From Anaerolineaceae bacterium (GTDB taxonomy: Bacteria; Chloroflexota; Anaerolineae; Anaerolineales; Anaerolineaceae): a stretch of DNA of 64,000 nt. The notes under the pieces are model-generated. The model was not told the DNA's origin. It made no database searches and saw nothing but the letters and a program-made list of their open reading frames with translations. The position numbers and the translations under genes are program-made. The stretch spans positions 1 through 64,000 of the forward strand of contig JAURZL010000013.1 of NCBI GenBank assembly GCA_030653365.1. The letters are read 5' to 3'. Within the stretch, counting starts at the first letter, position 1; each line of letters begins with the position of its first letter. Of this stretch, positions 1 through 8,264 are shown piece after piece.

Positions 1-1
1 A

Positions 2-1147
2 ATAACCTACACCCTGACCTACACAGCAGGAGCAGGCGGAACGCTGACAGGCTTGACAACACAGGCAGTCAATTATGGAGCTAATGGCACCGCTGTCACA
101 GCTGTTCCGAACACTGGTTACCACTTTGTGAACTGGAGTGATGGCTCGACTGCGAATCCAAGAACGGATACAAACGTCACAGCGAACATCACTGTAATCG
201 TCAACTTTGCGATCAACACCTACACCCTGACCTACACAGCAGGAACAGGTGGAACACTGACAGGAGATACAACACAGACAGTCAATTATGGTGGGAGTGG
301 CACACCTGTCACAGCAGTCCCGAACACCGGATACCACTTTGTGAAGTGGAGTGATGGCTCGACTGTGAATCCAAGAACGGATACAAACGTCACAGCGAAC
401 ATCACTGTATCCGCCAACTTCGCGATTAACACCTACACCCTGACAGTGAACCAATCCGAAAATGGTAGCATCACACCAGTCACAGCCACTTACGCCTACG
501 GCACAGAAGTGGAACTGATAGCCACTCCGGCATTGGGATACCATTTTGTTGAGTGGACAGGCGACTGCAGCGGTGAGACCTCAGCCACGTGTGTTTTGAC
601 GATGGATGCGGACAAGGAGGTCAGTGCTACATTTGCGATTGAGTCTTGTAGCGTTGTTAAACTGATAAATGATATTAATCAAGCTAACACCGATGAAGAT
701 CTAACGGTTATAAACTTAGAATCTGGCTGTACGTATATAATCAATGAACCAATAAATGATCCATCTTATGGCCTTGTCGGTCTACCTGTAATAACAACAC
801 CAATAAAATTTGAAAGTGTAGGTGACATTGCAATTATCACATATGGAAGTGACACAACCTTCCCATTAATTATTGTTACAGGAGATGGCGAGTTAACCTT
901 AAAGAATGTCATAATTGGTGGTTCGGGCAACATAGGTGAAAGTAATAATCTCGAATCTGGTGATAATCTATATAGAGGCATACTTATACCTGATCAAAAT
1001 TCTGAGATTACTTTTATGAATGTTGTTTTTGGTATGTTGGATATCGTTGATATTATAGACTATCTTGCAGTACATGAATTGACACTATTGAATGTGGAAG
1101 ATGGAATTTCATCGACAGCCATGATCCTATTATTATTGTCAAGATAG
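2..1147 (+). CDS. Secreted InlB B-repeat protein with beta-helix-like C-terminus (5' end outside window)
   Basis: The frame is open from base 2, so the true start lies upstream. Three repeats of 71 codons (213-bp period, marked by TYTLT at bases 8, 221 and 434) match the divergent InlB B-repeat family, with motifs GYHFV.W and a closing ANFA or ATFA. The first two copies are strongly similar at DNA level; the third has diverged and carries a Cys pair (GDCSGE, ATCVL). After about residue 215 the sequence changes to C..V..L...INQAN and INL.SGCTY, typical of pectate-lyase-like beta-helix segments in secreted Chloroflexota proteins. Family knowledge suggests a cell-surface or secreted protein. The C-terminus is short and ends in a hydrophobic run, so the gene may be truncated. 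Exact function unknown. Confidence 0.7.
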   Translation: MTYTLTYTAGAGGTLTGLTTQAVNYGANGTAVTAVPNTGYHFVNWSDGSTANPRTDTNVTANITVIVNFAINTYTLTYTAGTGGTLTGDTTQTVNYGGSGTPVTAVPNTGYHFVKWSDGSTVNPRTDTNVTANITVSANFAINTYTLTVNQSENGSITPVTATYAYGTEVELIATPALGYHFVEWTGDCSGETSATCVLTMDADKEVSATFAIESCSVVKLINDINQANTDEDLTVINLESGCTYIINEPINDPSYGLVGLPVITTPIKFESVGDIAIITYGSDTTFPLIIVTGDGELTLKNVIIGGSGNIGESNNLESGDNLYRGILIPDQNSEITFMNVVFGMLDIVDIIDYLAVHELTLLNVEDGISSTAMILLLLSR

Positions 1148-1179
1148 ATTAAAATTTGGGCATTTCTAAATCAATCCAT

Positions 1180-1220
1180 ATCGGTGTGAGATGCGGTTCA
1201 AGAAAACATTTCACACCGAT
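1180..1220. terminator. Hairpin downstream of the InlB-repeat gene
   Basis: ATCGGTGTGA (1180-1189) pairs perfectly with TCACACCGAT (1211-1220). The stem extends inward by about four pairs including one G-U. No long T-run follows, so it is a weak terminator candidate or an mRNA-end hairpin between the repeat protein gene and the sugar operon. Confidence 0.4.
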
Positions 1221-1293
1221 CCACTTATTTCTGGATTAATGGAGACTCATTTAAAAACATCAAATAACCAATATAATTAAATCAGGAGGGTTT

Positions 1294-1881
1294 ATGTCAA
1301 TCCGAATCCATGCAAGCGCAGAAGTCTCGGATAAATCAATAATTGGTGACGGCACCAGTATCTGGCATCATAGTCAGATTCGTGAAAACGCAACCATTGG
1401 GAAAAATTGTATTATAGGCAAAGGTGTTTACATCGATACAGGTGTTGTTATAGGAGATAATGTCAAAATACAAAATTATGTATCTGTATATCATGGCGTA
1501 ACTCTGGAGAACGGTGTTTTTATTGGTCCACATGTTTGCTTCACTAATGATTTGAAGCCAAGAGCAATTAATCCTGATGGAACATTTAAATCTGCAGATG
1601 ATTGGGTTTTGAGTAGAACAACGATAAAAAAAGGGGCTGCTTTGGGTGCAAATTCAACCATTCGTTGTGGAGTCACAATTGGCGAATGGGCAATGGTGGG
1701 ATCTGGTAGTGTCATCACCAGAGATGTACCAGATTTTGGGCTTGTTTTTGGCAATCCTGCTCGATTGAGAGGATATGTTTGTCCTTGTGGAGAAAAATTG
1801 GTAGAAAAACCAGCATCTAGCAAAATTATGTTTTGTAGAAAATGTGGTTTTGAAACAAGTATCATAAAAGAGAATAATTGA
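1294..1881 (+). CDS. Acetamido-sugar N-acetyltransferase, WbpD/WlbB-like
   Basis: 195 aa, close to the length of the WbpD/WlbB acetyltransferases. Residues about 5-155 are hexapeptide repeats of the left-handed beta-helix fold (for example [30 protein letters not shown]). The C-terminus carries CPCGEK and CRKC, a possible zinc ribbon. In the characterised pathway this family acetylates UDP-2-acetamido-3-amino-2,3-dideoxy-glucuronate, giving the precursor of diacetylated mannuronic acid in surface polysaccharides. AGGAGG sits just before the ATG. It is the first gene of a tight operon with the aminotransferase and oxidoreductase that would make its substrate. No dehydrogenase or 2-epimerase is adjacent, so the exact sugar is inference. 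Confidence 0.8.
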   Translation: MSIRIHASAEVSDKSIIGDGTSIWHHSQIRENATIGKNCIIGKGVYIDTGVVIGDNVKIQNYVSVYHGVTLENGVFIGPHVCFTNDLKPRAINPDGTFKSADDWVLSRTTIKKGAALGANSTIRCGVTIGEWAMVGSGSVITRDVPDFGLVFGNPARLRGYVCPCGEKLVEKPASSKIMFCRKCGFETSIIKENN

Positions 1882-1904
1882 ATGAAAAGTAAAGAGGTGA
1901 GAAG

Positions 1905-2978
1905 ATGATTCCAATTTCCAAACCTTACATAGGAGAAGCGGAGAAAAGTGCTGTGCTGGAAGTTCTTGACTCAGGTATGCTGGCTCAGGGACCGAAAACA
2001 GCGAAATTAGAAGAAAAATTTACTGAAGTCTGTAACACAAAATATGCAATTGCAGCCACATCAGGAACCGCAGCATTACATGTAGGCCTGCTTGCTCATG
2101 GAATTGGTCAGGGAGATGAAGTCATAACCACCCCTTTCACATTTATGGCTTCTGTAAATTCAATATTTTTTGTTGGCGCAAAACCAGTCTTTGTGGATAT
2201 TGATGAAAAAACTTTTAATATCAACCCTGATGAGATTGAAGGTGCAATCACACCCAGAACGAAAGCCATATTATTGGTTCATCTTTATGGGTATCCATGT
2301 AATATGGATCAAATCACAGGAATTGCTGAAAAACATGGATTAATTATTATTGAGGATGCTTGTCAAGCAATAGGTGCTAAATACAAAGGAAAACCTGTTG
2401 GATCATTTGGTACAGGATGTTTCAGCTTGTACGCTACCAAGAATATTATGTCAGGCGAAGGAGGTATGATAACCACAAGTGACGAAAAGATTGCTCAACG
2501 CTGCCGAATGATCCGCAATCATGGAATGCAGAGACGTTATTACCATGATATGCTTGGATATAATTTCCGAATGTCAGATTTGCATGCTGCAATTGGTTTG
2601 GTTCAGATAGATCGATTGGGAGAATTCACCGAAGCACGCAGGAAAAACGCAACTTTCTTAAACGCTCATTTGACCAGTGTTATAACGCCTCAGGTACTTC
2701 CAGAGTATGAACATGTGTGGCATCAGTATACGATACGGGTTAAGCAAGATGTTGATCGAGATGCAGCGGTTAATTTTCTTAATCAGGCAGGTGTTGGAAC
2801 TGGTATTTTTTACCCGGTTCCAGCATATAAACAGACTCATCTGGTAGAGATGGGTTATAGTAATCTCAATTTACCTGTCACAGAAAGAATAGTGAATGAT
2901 GTTATTTCTTTACCAGTTCATCCACAGCTGACTCGAGCTGATCTTCAGAAAATAGTTGAGGAGGTAAATAAATTATGA
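1905..2978 (+). CDS. DegT/DnrJ/EryC1/StrS sugar aminotransferase, WbpE-like
   Basis: 357 aa, PLP-dependent sugar aminotransferase. Residues seen: TSGTAAL near 53-58 for cofactor phosphate contact, the EDACQA motif with Asp151, and the probable Schiff-base Lys179 in the ATKNIMSGEGG segment. The family transfers an amino group, usually from glutamate, to a keto-sugar nucleotide. With the neighbouring WbpB-like oxidoreductase and WbpD-like acetyltransferase it is expected to make a 3-amino sugar nucleotide. A GAGGTG ribosome site precedes the ATG. The end overlaps the next gene by four bases, indicating translational coupling. Substrate identity is inferred from context. Confidence 0.85.
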   Translation: MIPISKPYIGEAEKSAVLEVLDSGMLAQGPKTAKLEEKFTEVCNTKYAIAATSGTAALHVGLLAHGIGQGDEVITTPFTFMASVNSIFFVGAKPVFVDIDEKTFNINPDEIEGAITPRTKAILLVHLYGYPCNMDQITGIAEKHGLIIIEDACQAIGAKYKGKPVGSFGTGCFSLYATKNIMSGEGGMITTSDEKIAQRCRMIRNHGMQRRYYHDMLGYNFRMSDLHAAIGLVQIDRLGEFTEARRKNATFLNAHLTSVITPQVLPEYEHVWHQYTIRVKQDVDRDAAVNFLNQAGVGTGIFYPVPAYKQTHLVEMGYSNLNLPVTERIVNDVISLPVHPQLTRADLQKIVEEVNKL

Positions 2979-3988
2979 CCATCAAGGCAGCAGTGATTGG
3001 TGTTGGTAGTATGGGGCGAAATCATGCCAGAGTTTATTGGGAATTACCCGACGTAGAATTAGTAGGAGTAGCTGATACAAACCAAAATACTTCAGAAACA
3101 ATTGCTAACAGGTATAACACCAAAGTTTATGCTGATTATCGTAAGATGCTGGATGAACAAAAACCCGAAGCTGTAGCCATATGTGTACCAACAAGCTTAC
3201 ATTTGGAAATCGCTTTGGATGTGATACAAAGAGGAATCCATGTCCTGGTAGAGAAACCCATTTCTTCCAGCGTTGAAGAAGGAAAATTGATGATCGCAGC
3301 AGCTGAAAAAGCTCGTGTAAAACTTATGGTTGGTCATATTGAACGTTTTAATCCTGCAGTAATTGCTTTGAAAGAGCAACTAGCAAAGAATAAGCTAGGA
3401 AAAGTCTTCAATGTTGGAGCTCACAGAGAGGGTCCATTGCCGCAAAGGATCAATGATGTTGGTGTTGTTATCGATTTGGCAGTTCATGATTTAGATATCA
3501 TTCGATATGTGACACAAAAAGAGATTGTCCGACTGTATGCAGAAACACAATGCGGTATTCATAGTAAATACGAGGATTTAATGAGCGCTCTTTTACGCCT
3601 TTCTGATGGAACCATTGGATCCTTAGTAATTAACTGGATTACCCCAACAAAAATTAGAAATTTCTTTGTTACTGGCGAATGTGGGATGTTTAAGGTTGAT
3701 TACTTGACACAGGATCTTTATTTCCACGAAAACTCATTAGTAGATGAGTCTGAGTGGGCTACATTAGGTTTATTGCGTGGCGTTCGCGAAGGGTCTATGA
3801 TAAGGTATCACGTGAACAAAAAAGAGCCCTTACGTGCAGAACAGGAAGCTTTCCTTAAGTCATTCACCAATGATACTGAAGTACCAGTAACTGGAGAAGA
3901 TGGATTAAGAGCATTAGAGCTTGCTCAAGCTTTGGTTACCTCTGGACATGAGCATCGCCTTATATCGTTGAATCATTCAGATTCATAA
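2975..3988 (+). CDS. Gfo/Idh/MocA NAD(P)-dependent oxidoreductase, WbpB-like
   Basis: 337 aa. An N-terminal Rossmann fold with GVGSMG (residues 9-14) and the family hallmark EKP (Lys94 in VLVEKPISS) are visible. The C-terminal half carries the alpha/beta substrate domain with GH.ERFNPA and DLAVHDLDI motifs. In the WbpB/E/D pathway such an enzyme oxidises the 3-hydroxyl of a UDP-GlcNAc-uronate before transamination. The ATG overlaps the upstream stop, and GAGGAGG lies close upstream. It is the last gene of the operon and converges on the NusG-like gene ten bases further on. Confidence 0.85.
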   Translation: MTIKAAVIGVGSMGRNHARVYWELPDVELVGVADTNQNTSETIANRYNTKVYADYRKMLDEQKPEAVAICVPTSLHLEIALDVIQRGIHVLVEKPISSSVEEGKLMIAAAEKARVKLMVGHIERFNPAVIALKEQLAKNKLGKVFNVGAHREGPLPQRINDVGVVIDLAVHDLDIIRYVTQKEIVRLYAETQCGIHSKYEDLMSALLRLSDGTIGSLVINWITPTKIRNFFVTGECGMFKVDYLTQDLYFHENSLVDESEWATLGLLRGVREGSMIRYHVNKKEPLRAEQEAFLKSFTNDTEVPVTGEDGLRALELAQALVTSGHEHRLISLNHSDS

Positions 3989-3998
3989 ATAGTAGTTT

Positions 3999-4526
3999 TT
4001 ATTTTTTATCTGTATTGGATTTAAGTTTTATTTGGTCAGAGGGTAATTCAACAGATAAGTTTCGATTTTGGTTTAGCAATTTAAGGAAAACCCTAACACG
4101 CTCACGGCCTGGCAAATTAAAATCAAATATTGCTTCATATCCTGCAAATATTCCCGATTTAATTAAAATTTCATCCCCTGGTTTTATTCTTTTAATAATT
4201 TGGTCTCCATTAAGGTCAGGGTCTTCTAAACGGTAGCAAATCTCCTTAATTAACGCATCTGGAACAGTAGCTGCTATTCCATCAAATGCCACCAATCCGG
4301 TGCTAAAAGGCATCCATTGAAAAGTCGATATGCCTATCTCATCCAGGTTGACACGAACAAACATATAGCCAGGAAAGTACGGTTGAGTTTTACGCGCTTT
4401 GGGATTCACTGGTTTCACTTTAATTCGAGGTAAAAGGCAATCAATTCCACGAGATTGAACCTGCTGGAAAAGGATCTCTTCTTTTCTTGGTTTACTATGC
4501 AAAACATACCAATTGACAGATACCAT
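3999..4526 (-). CDS. NusG/RfaH-like specialised transcription antiterminator
   Basis: 175 aa. The N-terminal NGN domain (about residues 1-110) starts with NWYVLHSKPRKEE and includes PYFPGYMFVRVN, a signature of the NusG/RfaH family. A KOW-like segment follows (IKPGDEILIKSGIFAGYEAIF, about 120-140). General NusG usually sits beside secE and ribosomal protein genes. Here the gene is alone and convergent with sugar-nucleotide genes, as for RfaH/UpxY/LoaP-type paralogues that help RNA polymerase through long polysaccharide or secondary-metabolite operons. Its target operon is not identified; regulating a polysaccharide cluster is inference. Confidence 0.75.
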   Translation of the reverse strand: MVSVNWYVLHSKPRKEEILFQQVQSRGIDCLLPRIKVKPVNPKARKTQPYFPGYMFVRVNLDEIGISTFQWMPFSTGLVAFDGIAATVPDALIKEICYRLEDPDLNGDQIIKRIKPGDEILIKSGIFAGYEAIFDFNLPGRERVRVFLKLLNQNRNLSVELPSDQIKLKSNTDKK

Positions 4527-4720
4527 TTACTCCCTTAAGTAATTATCTTCCTTTATTCGCCTAATTTTTATTCTTGAATAAACAAGATTTAAATGGATTA
4601 TAAATCTTCATTATAACAAACAAACTTCATTATTCTTAATAGGATAATTTAGATAATAATATATAATGATAAAAAAATTGGATACCAACTAATAACGTTG
4701 CATTATTGAGGCATTTATAA

Positions 4721-5770
4721 ATGAGTTTTTCATACTTTGTAAAATTATTGTTGATTGGTTTACTAATCTTATTTATTTTTTTTCTGATTGATTTTCTCTG
4801 GCTGAATGCTCTTCCAATATTAAATCTCTCATATGGCCCAATTTTCATTCCCCTCTATTTTTTTACCGTTTTTCGCATAATTTTCTTCTTTATAGGTCTG
4901 GTTTATCAACTTGGGTCATCACTAAAACGAACCAAACCACTTATTAAGTTTTATTCTTGGTCATTATTGATTCCTAATTTTTTATTATTAATTTTCGGAA
5001 TATATGGATTTTATATTGAACCTTTGCGTGTTTCTGTATCCCATCTTGAACTTTCAGTTAAAAACCTGAAAGAACCGGTTCGAATTGTTCAATTATCGGA
5101 TCTTCATATCGAGAGCATTACACCCCGTGAAAATGATGTAATACAAATGGTGGATGAACTGAATCCAGATATTATTGTAATTACAGGGGATTTCGCCAAT
5201 CTTACTGGCCCGAATGAAACTCAAACAATAGGTTATCTTAGAGAATTTATTGGAAATTTTCAAGCGCCTTTAGGGATTTATGCAGTAAATGGAAATTACG
5301 AATCAACCAAAAAACTGAAAATGATGTTTGAGGGTTTAGAAATTCATGTATTGGATAATGAGATAAAAAAATTATCCCTACCTGATGTAGAAATTGCAAT
5401 CCTAGGGGTAAGTTTCGAAGAGTGGTGGGGAGACGATAAATCATTGGTCGAATTAATGGAGAAAACAAATCCTGATGAATTTAAATTGTTGCTTCATCAT
5501 ACACCTAATCTTGTATATTTTACCCGTGATTTAGATGTTAATCTTTATTTATCTGGTCACACACACGGAGGTCAGGTGCGATTACCTTTTTATGGTGCCA
5601 TTATTACGAATACAAAATATGGGAAAACCTTCGACATGGGAAAATACCAATTAGACGATACCATTATGTATGTAAATCGCGGTCTAGGATTTGCGGGGGG
5701 ACTGACACCGAGAATTCGTTTTTTGTCTCCACCTGAAGTTCTGGTGGTTGACCTAATTCCGGAAAAATAA
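4721..5770 (+). CDS. Membrane-anchored metallophosphoesterase (calcineurin-like)
   Basis: 349 aa. Three hydrophobic segments occur near residues 5-30, 42-63 and 78-98, followed by a catalytic domain. Metal-binding motifs are present in order: DLH (127-129), GD (156-157), GNYE, LLHHTP and SGHTHGGQ. This layout matches the YkuE-like class of membrane-associated metallophosphoesterases, some of which hydrolyse UDP-sugar lipids or phosphodiesters. The substrate cannot be told from sequence. It is divergent from the NusG-like gene with about 195 AT-rich bases between them, and GAGG lies nine bases before the ATG. Confidence 0.8.
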   Translation: MSFSYFVKLLLIGLLILFIFFLIDFLWLNALPILNLSYGPIFIPLYFFTVFRIIFFFIGLVYQLGSSLKRTKPLIKFYSWSLLIPNFLLLIFGIYGFYIEPLRVSVSHLELSVKNLKEPVRIVQLSDLHIESITPRENDVIQMVDELNPDIIVITGDFANLTGPNETQTIGYLREFIGNFQAPLGIYAVNGNYESTKKLKMMFEGLEIHVLDNEIKKLSLPDVEIAILGVSFEEWWGDDKSLVELMEKTNPDEFKLLLHHTPNLVYFTRDLDVNLYLSGHTHGGQVRLPFYGAIITNTKYGKTFDMGKYQLDDTIMYVNRGLGFAGGLTPRIRFLSPPEVLVVDLIPEK

Positions 5771-5839
5771 GTATTGCAGTTCTCTACAATAATGTTATAG
5801 ATTTGTAACAGTATAAAAAAGTGTTATCAATCTCGTTTA

Positions 5840-5977
5840 TTGGAAAATCTCCCTATTAACTTTTTCTTTACCATCTGGTTAATTCTATATCTGATGACCT
5901 ATGGATTAGGATTGATAGGATTAAGTTTTATTGCTTATAGTATCTGGTTGGTGGTTGTGATTACTGGTAGGGGTTGA
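5840..5977 (+). other. Possible small hydrophobic ORF or gene remnant
   Basis: This frame is open for 45 codons and encodes an almost wholly hydrophobic peptide (IWLILYLMTYGLGLIGL and more). The only plausible start is TTG at 5840, without a convincing ribosome site. It lies between two convergent genes. It may be the end of a decayed membrane protein gene or chance in AT-rich DNA. Confidence 0.2.
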
Positions 5978-6004
5978 GAGAATCAAAAGGAGATAATTTT
6001 AAAT

Positions 6005-7390
6005 TTATTCTAATACTCCATACTCTTCCAACCTTATTTTGCTGAGATCGATATCTACCAATGCAGTCTTAATGAATTCTTCCTCGTCTTCTGGTAATGA
6101 ATCAGCTTTTTTTGAAAGACGATCCAACCACCGCATTTCTATTTTGGAATAAGACAGCTGTCCATTTTCCCCAGCCAGACGAAGTTTCATGAGAGTCACC
6201 AGGGCTGCTTTTCGGGTTCGTAAATAAGCGCTTGGTTCTTGAATAATTTCCTTTGCAAGTTCAAGAACAACATCAGGTTTCAAAACATAAGCCTGGGGAT
6301 CGTATTTTGCATCCGACTCTACCAGCCAATCTCGCAACACTATAGCAGAACTTTTTCCGTGATGCGATGCAGTGTTCATTAATCGAGTTGCATAAACTAA
6401 TTGTTCAAGGGAAACCGTTGGTGCCATTCCTCCTAATAGTTTCACATTATTTACCGATTCATTGCTCCACAAATCGGGTACTGCTTTGGCAATATTACCA
6501 ATGGGTGAAAGATGTGCCACAGCAGCTTCTGCCCCTTCTAATGAAATCGGATATCCGGTGATCGCTTTAAGATAAGGACCTTCATAAGCACAATCTTTGC
6601 TAGGTCCCAGTGCCCCTTGCTCAAATGCGACCAAACTCCTTGGAACACTCATAACTCTTATTAAAGCTGCCCAAACTTTTGGTATGTAGCGTTGTTCAGC
6701 TAGAACCATGGCTGTATTGGCAAATCCGCAGGCGGAATCACCAGCCGGGATCACCCCATGTTGGTGACTGATATCAACGATATTATTCCATAAATCAACC
6801 ATATCCCGGCTGCCTAGAATACCCAGTCCCAGAACAGATAAATCTAAATTTCCATTCAGAATTGCATCATCATGAATTTCCTTACCACCAGTGGATTCGA
6901 TGGAGAAAAAATCTGCGCCTGCTTCTGCACAAAGATGAAAACATCGAAACATTTTATCAACAAACTCACCATTCTTCATAATGGGAGGTCGTGCAAATTC
7001 GCGAATATCATTGGGTGTGACTCGCAAAGCAGTTTTTAATCCGAATTGGTTTTCCATCGAATTAAGAACTTCTTTGAGTATTTTCACCACCTCAGCACCC
7101 CATTCTGGCGTCAGTGTCAGATCTGGAAGGAGCTCAAACTCAATCACCAAGCCAGGTGCATGCAACTTTACCGCTCGTTTACTGGCATCGGTGACCATCT
7201 GGGTGTATTGAATGCATACTTCGGGCATTGAGTCAGCGTCAACGATCATATTGGGTAAAGTGAAATTTAACTCTGGATACACTGTACCACCGCCAATAGT
7301 CAATCCGTTTTTTAATGAAATCGGGTGGGGGCTGGTCCCAAAAATAAAATCGTCTAAATTATTGATTGAAAGTGAATGATATTCTGGCAT
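6005..7390 (-). CDS. mtaB: Methanol:corrinoid methyltransferase, MtaB-like
   Basis: 461 aa, the same length class as archaeal MtaB. The enzyme activates methanol on zinc and passes the methyl group to a cobalt corrinoid protein (MtaC). The three known zinc ligands appear to be conserved at nearly the same positions: Glu165 in SIESTGGKE, Cys221 in GDSACGFANT and Cys267 in GPSKDCAYEG (Glu164, Cys220 and Cys269 in the Methanosarcina enzyme). A strong ribosome site (TAGGAGAGAAA) precedes the ATG. No mtaC corrinoid protein or activating ferredoxin is in the window, so partners must be encoded elsewhere. A palindromic operator overlaps its -35 element. In a bacterium it could feed methanol into the Wood-Ljungdahl pathway; that is inference. 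Confidence 0.85.
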   Translation of the reverse strand: MPEYHSLSINNLDDFIFGTSPHPISLKNGLTIGGGTVYPELNFTLPNMIVDADSMPEVCIQYTQMVTDASKRAVKLHAPGLVIEFELLPDLTLTPEWGAEVVKILKEVLNSMENQFGLKTALRVTPNDIREFARPPIMKNGEFVDKMFRCFHLCAEAGADFFSIESTGGKEIHDDAILNGNLDLSVLGLGILGSRDMVDLWNNIVDISHQHGVIPAGDSACGFANTAMVLAEQRYIPKVWAALIRVMSVPRSLVAFEQGALGPSKDCAYEGPYLKAITGYPISLEGAEAAVAHLSPIGNIAKAVPDLWSNESVNNVKLLGGMAPTVSLEQLVYATRLMNTASHHGKSSAIVLRDWLVESDAKYDPQAYVLKPDVVLELAKEIIQEPSAYLRTRKAALVTLMKLRLAGENGQLSYSKIEMRWLDRLSKKADSLPEDEEEFIKTALVDIDLSKIRLEEYGVLE

Positions 7391-7417
7391 TTTCTCTCTC
7401 CTAGAGGGGTTATACTA

Positions 7418-7446
7418 TTTATAATGAAAATTGACAACGTTGTCAA
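7418..7446 (-). promoter_or_regulatory. mtaB promoter with overlapping palindromic operator
   Basis: On the minus strand TTGACA (7441-7446) is separated by exactly 17 bases from TATAAA (7418-7423). The -35 lies inside a perfect 16-bp palindrome TTGACAACGTTGTCAA (7431-7446) with a central CG, the style of LacI-family operators. A bound repressor would block RNA polymerase. The repressor is not identified; the LacI protein in this window has differently sequenced operators at its own promoter. Confidence 0.7.
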
Positions 7447-7513
7447 TAGTAACCAATACCTGTAATAATTATTTTTTTGACTCTCCATAATTTCCTTTGA
7501 GACGCATGCTTTA

Positions 7514-7541
7514 TTGACATGACCCCTAAATTAGGTATAAT
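7514..7541 (+). promoter_or_regulatory. tRNA-Lys promoter
   Basis: TTGACA (7514-7519) and TATAAT (7536-7541) are separated by 16 bases and end 14 bases before the tRNA. Both hexamers match the housekeeping consensus exactly. Confidence 0.75.
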
Positions 7542-7555
7542 TGCCTTGCGGTACT

Positions 7556-7628
7556 GGCTCACTAGCTCAACTGGCAGAGCAATTGACTCTTAATCAATCG
7601 GTTCTGGGTTCGAGTCCCAGGTGAGTCA
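7556..7628 (+). tRNA. tRNA-Lys (anticodon CTT)
   Basis: A complete 73-nt cloverleaf can be drawn. The acceptor is GGCTCAC with GTGAGTC. The D-stem is GCTC/GAGC. The anticodon stem is ATTGA/TCAAT around loop CTCTTAA, giving anticodon CTT for lysine AAG codons. The T-arm is CTGGG-TTCGAGT-CCCAG. The discriminator is A and the following bases are CCT, so CCA is not encoded. Confidence 0.95.
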
Positions 7629-7670
7629 CCTGAAAGATGATGGGGAACACGCCGTTACCCCAATGAATTA

Positions 7671-7703
7671 AAAGAACTTGCGTACCAAGCAAGTTCTTTT
7701 TTT
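7671..7703 (+). terminator. Rho-independent terminator after tRNA-Lys
   Basis: AAAGAACTTGC (7671-7681) pairs perfectly with GCAAGTTCTTT (7689-7699), and the T-run continues to 7703. The loop is seven bases. Confidence 0.9.
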
Positions 7704-7805
7704 GTGTTAATACTAAATATTATTCTACTGGGGTTTCAATACTTTCCCAAACCAGCCTTTTTTTGGTATAAATACTGATATCAATGGATAATGGAAGGGA
7801 CGGAG

Positions 7806-8264
7806 ATGATTGCTGTAATGTTCGTGTGTCTGGGGAATATTTGTCGCTCTCCCATGGCGGAAGCGGTATTCAGAAAAATGGTTGAAGACAAAGGACTCTC
7901 CGATGAATTTATTATTGCATCCTCCGGGACAGGACGCTGGCATATCGGAGAACCACCTCACATCGGTACTCGATTGATACTTTCAGAAAACAATATTGAG
8001 GTCGGCAATAAACGAGCCGCACAACTCAAATCTGAGGATTTCCAGAAATATGATTTTGTCATCGCCATGGCACAGGAAAATGTGGTTGATATCCAATATT
8101 ACTTTAAGAAGCCTGTCAGACGATTACTTGAATTCGCTCCAAAAGGCTATCCATTGGATGTGCCTGATCCTTATTACGACAATAATTTCGAAGAAGTTTA
8201 CAACTTAGTCAAGGCAGGTTGTCAGGGATTGTTAGAAGCGATTATCAAACAAGAAGGGCTATGA
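7806..8264 (+). CDS. Low-molecular-weight protein-tyrosine-phosphatase family
   Basis: The protein has 152 aa if it starts at the ATG at 7806, chosen because GGAAGGG lies six bases upstream and family members begin directly at the first strand (MIAVMFVCLGNICRS). An in-frame ATG at 7791 is possible. The phosphate-binding loop C-X5-R is Cys8 to Arg14, and the general-acid motif DPY is present (VPDPYYD). Family members dephosphorylate phosphotyrosine; some bacterial ones act on phosphorylated ketosamines. It overlaps the fructosamine-kinase gene by four bases (ATGA), which supports a shared role in protein deglycation, though this is inference. Confidence 0.85.
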   Translation: MIAVMFVCLGNICRSPMAEAVFRKMVEDKGLSDEFIIASSGTGRWHIGEPPHIGTRLILSENNIEVGNKRAAQLKSEDFQKYDFVIAMAQENVVDIQYYFKKPVRRLLEFAPKGYPLDVPDPYYDNNFEEVYNLVKAGCQGLLEAIIKQEGL

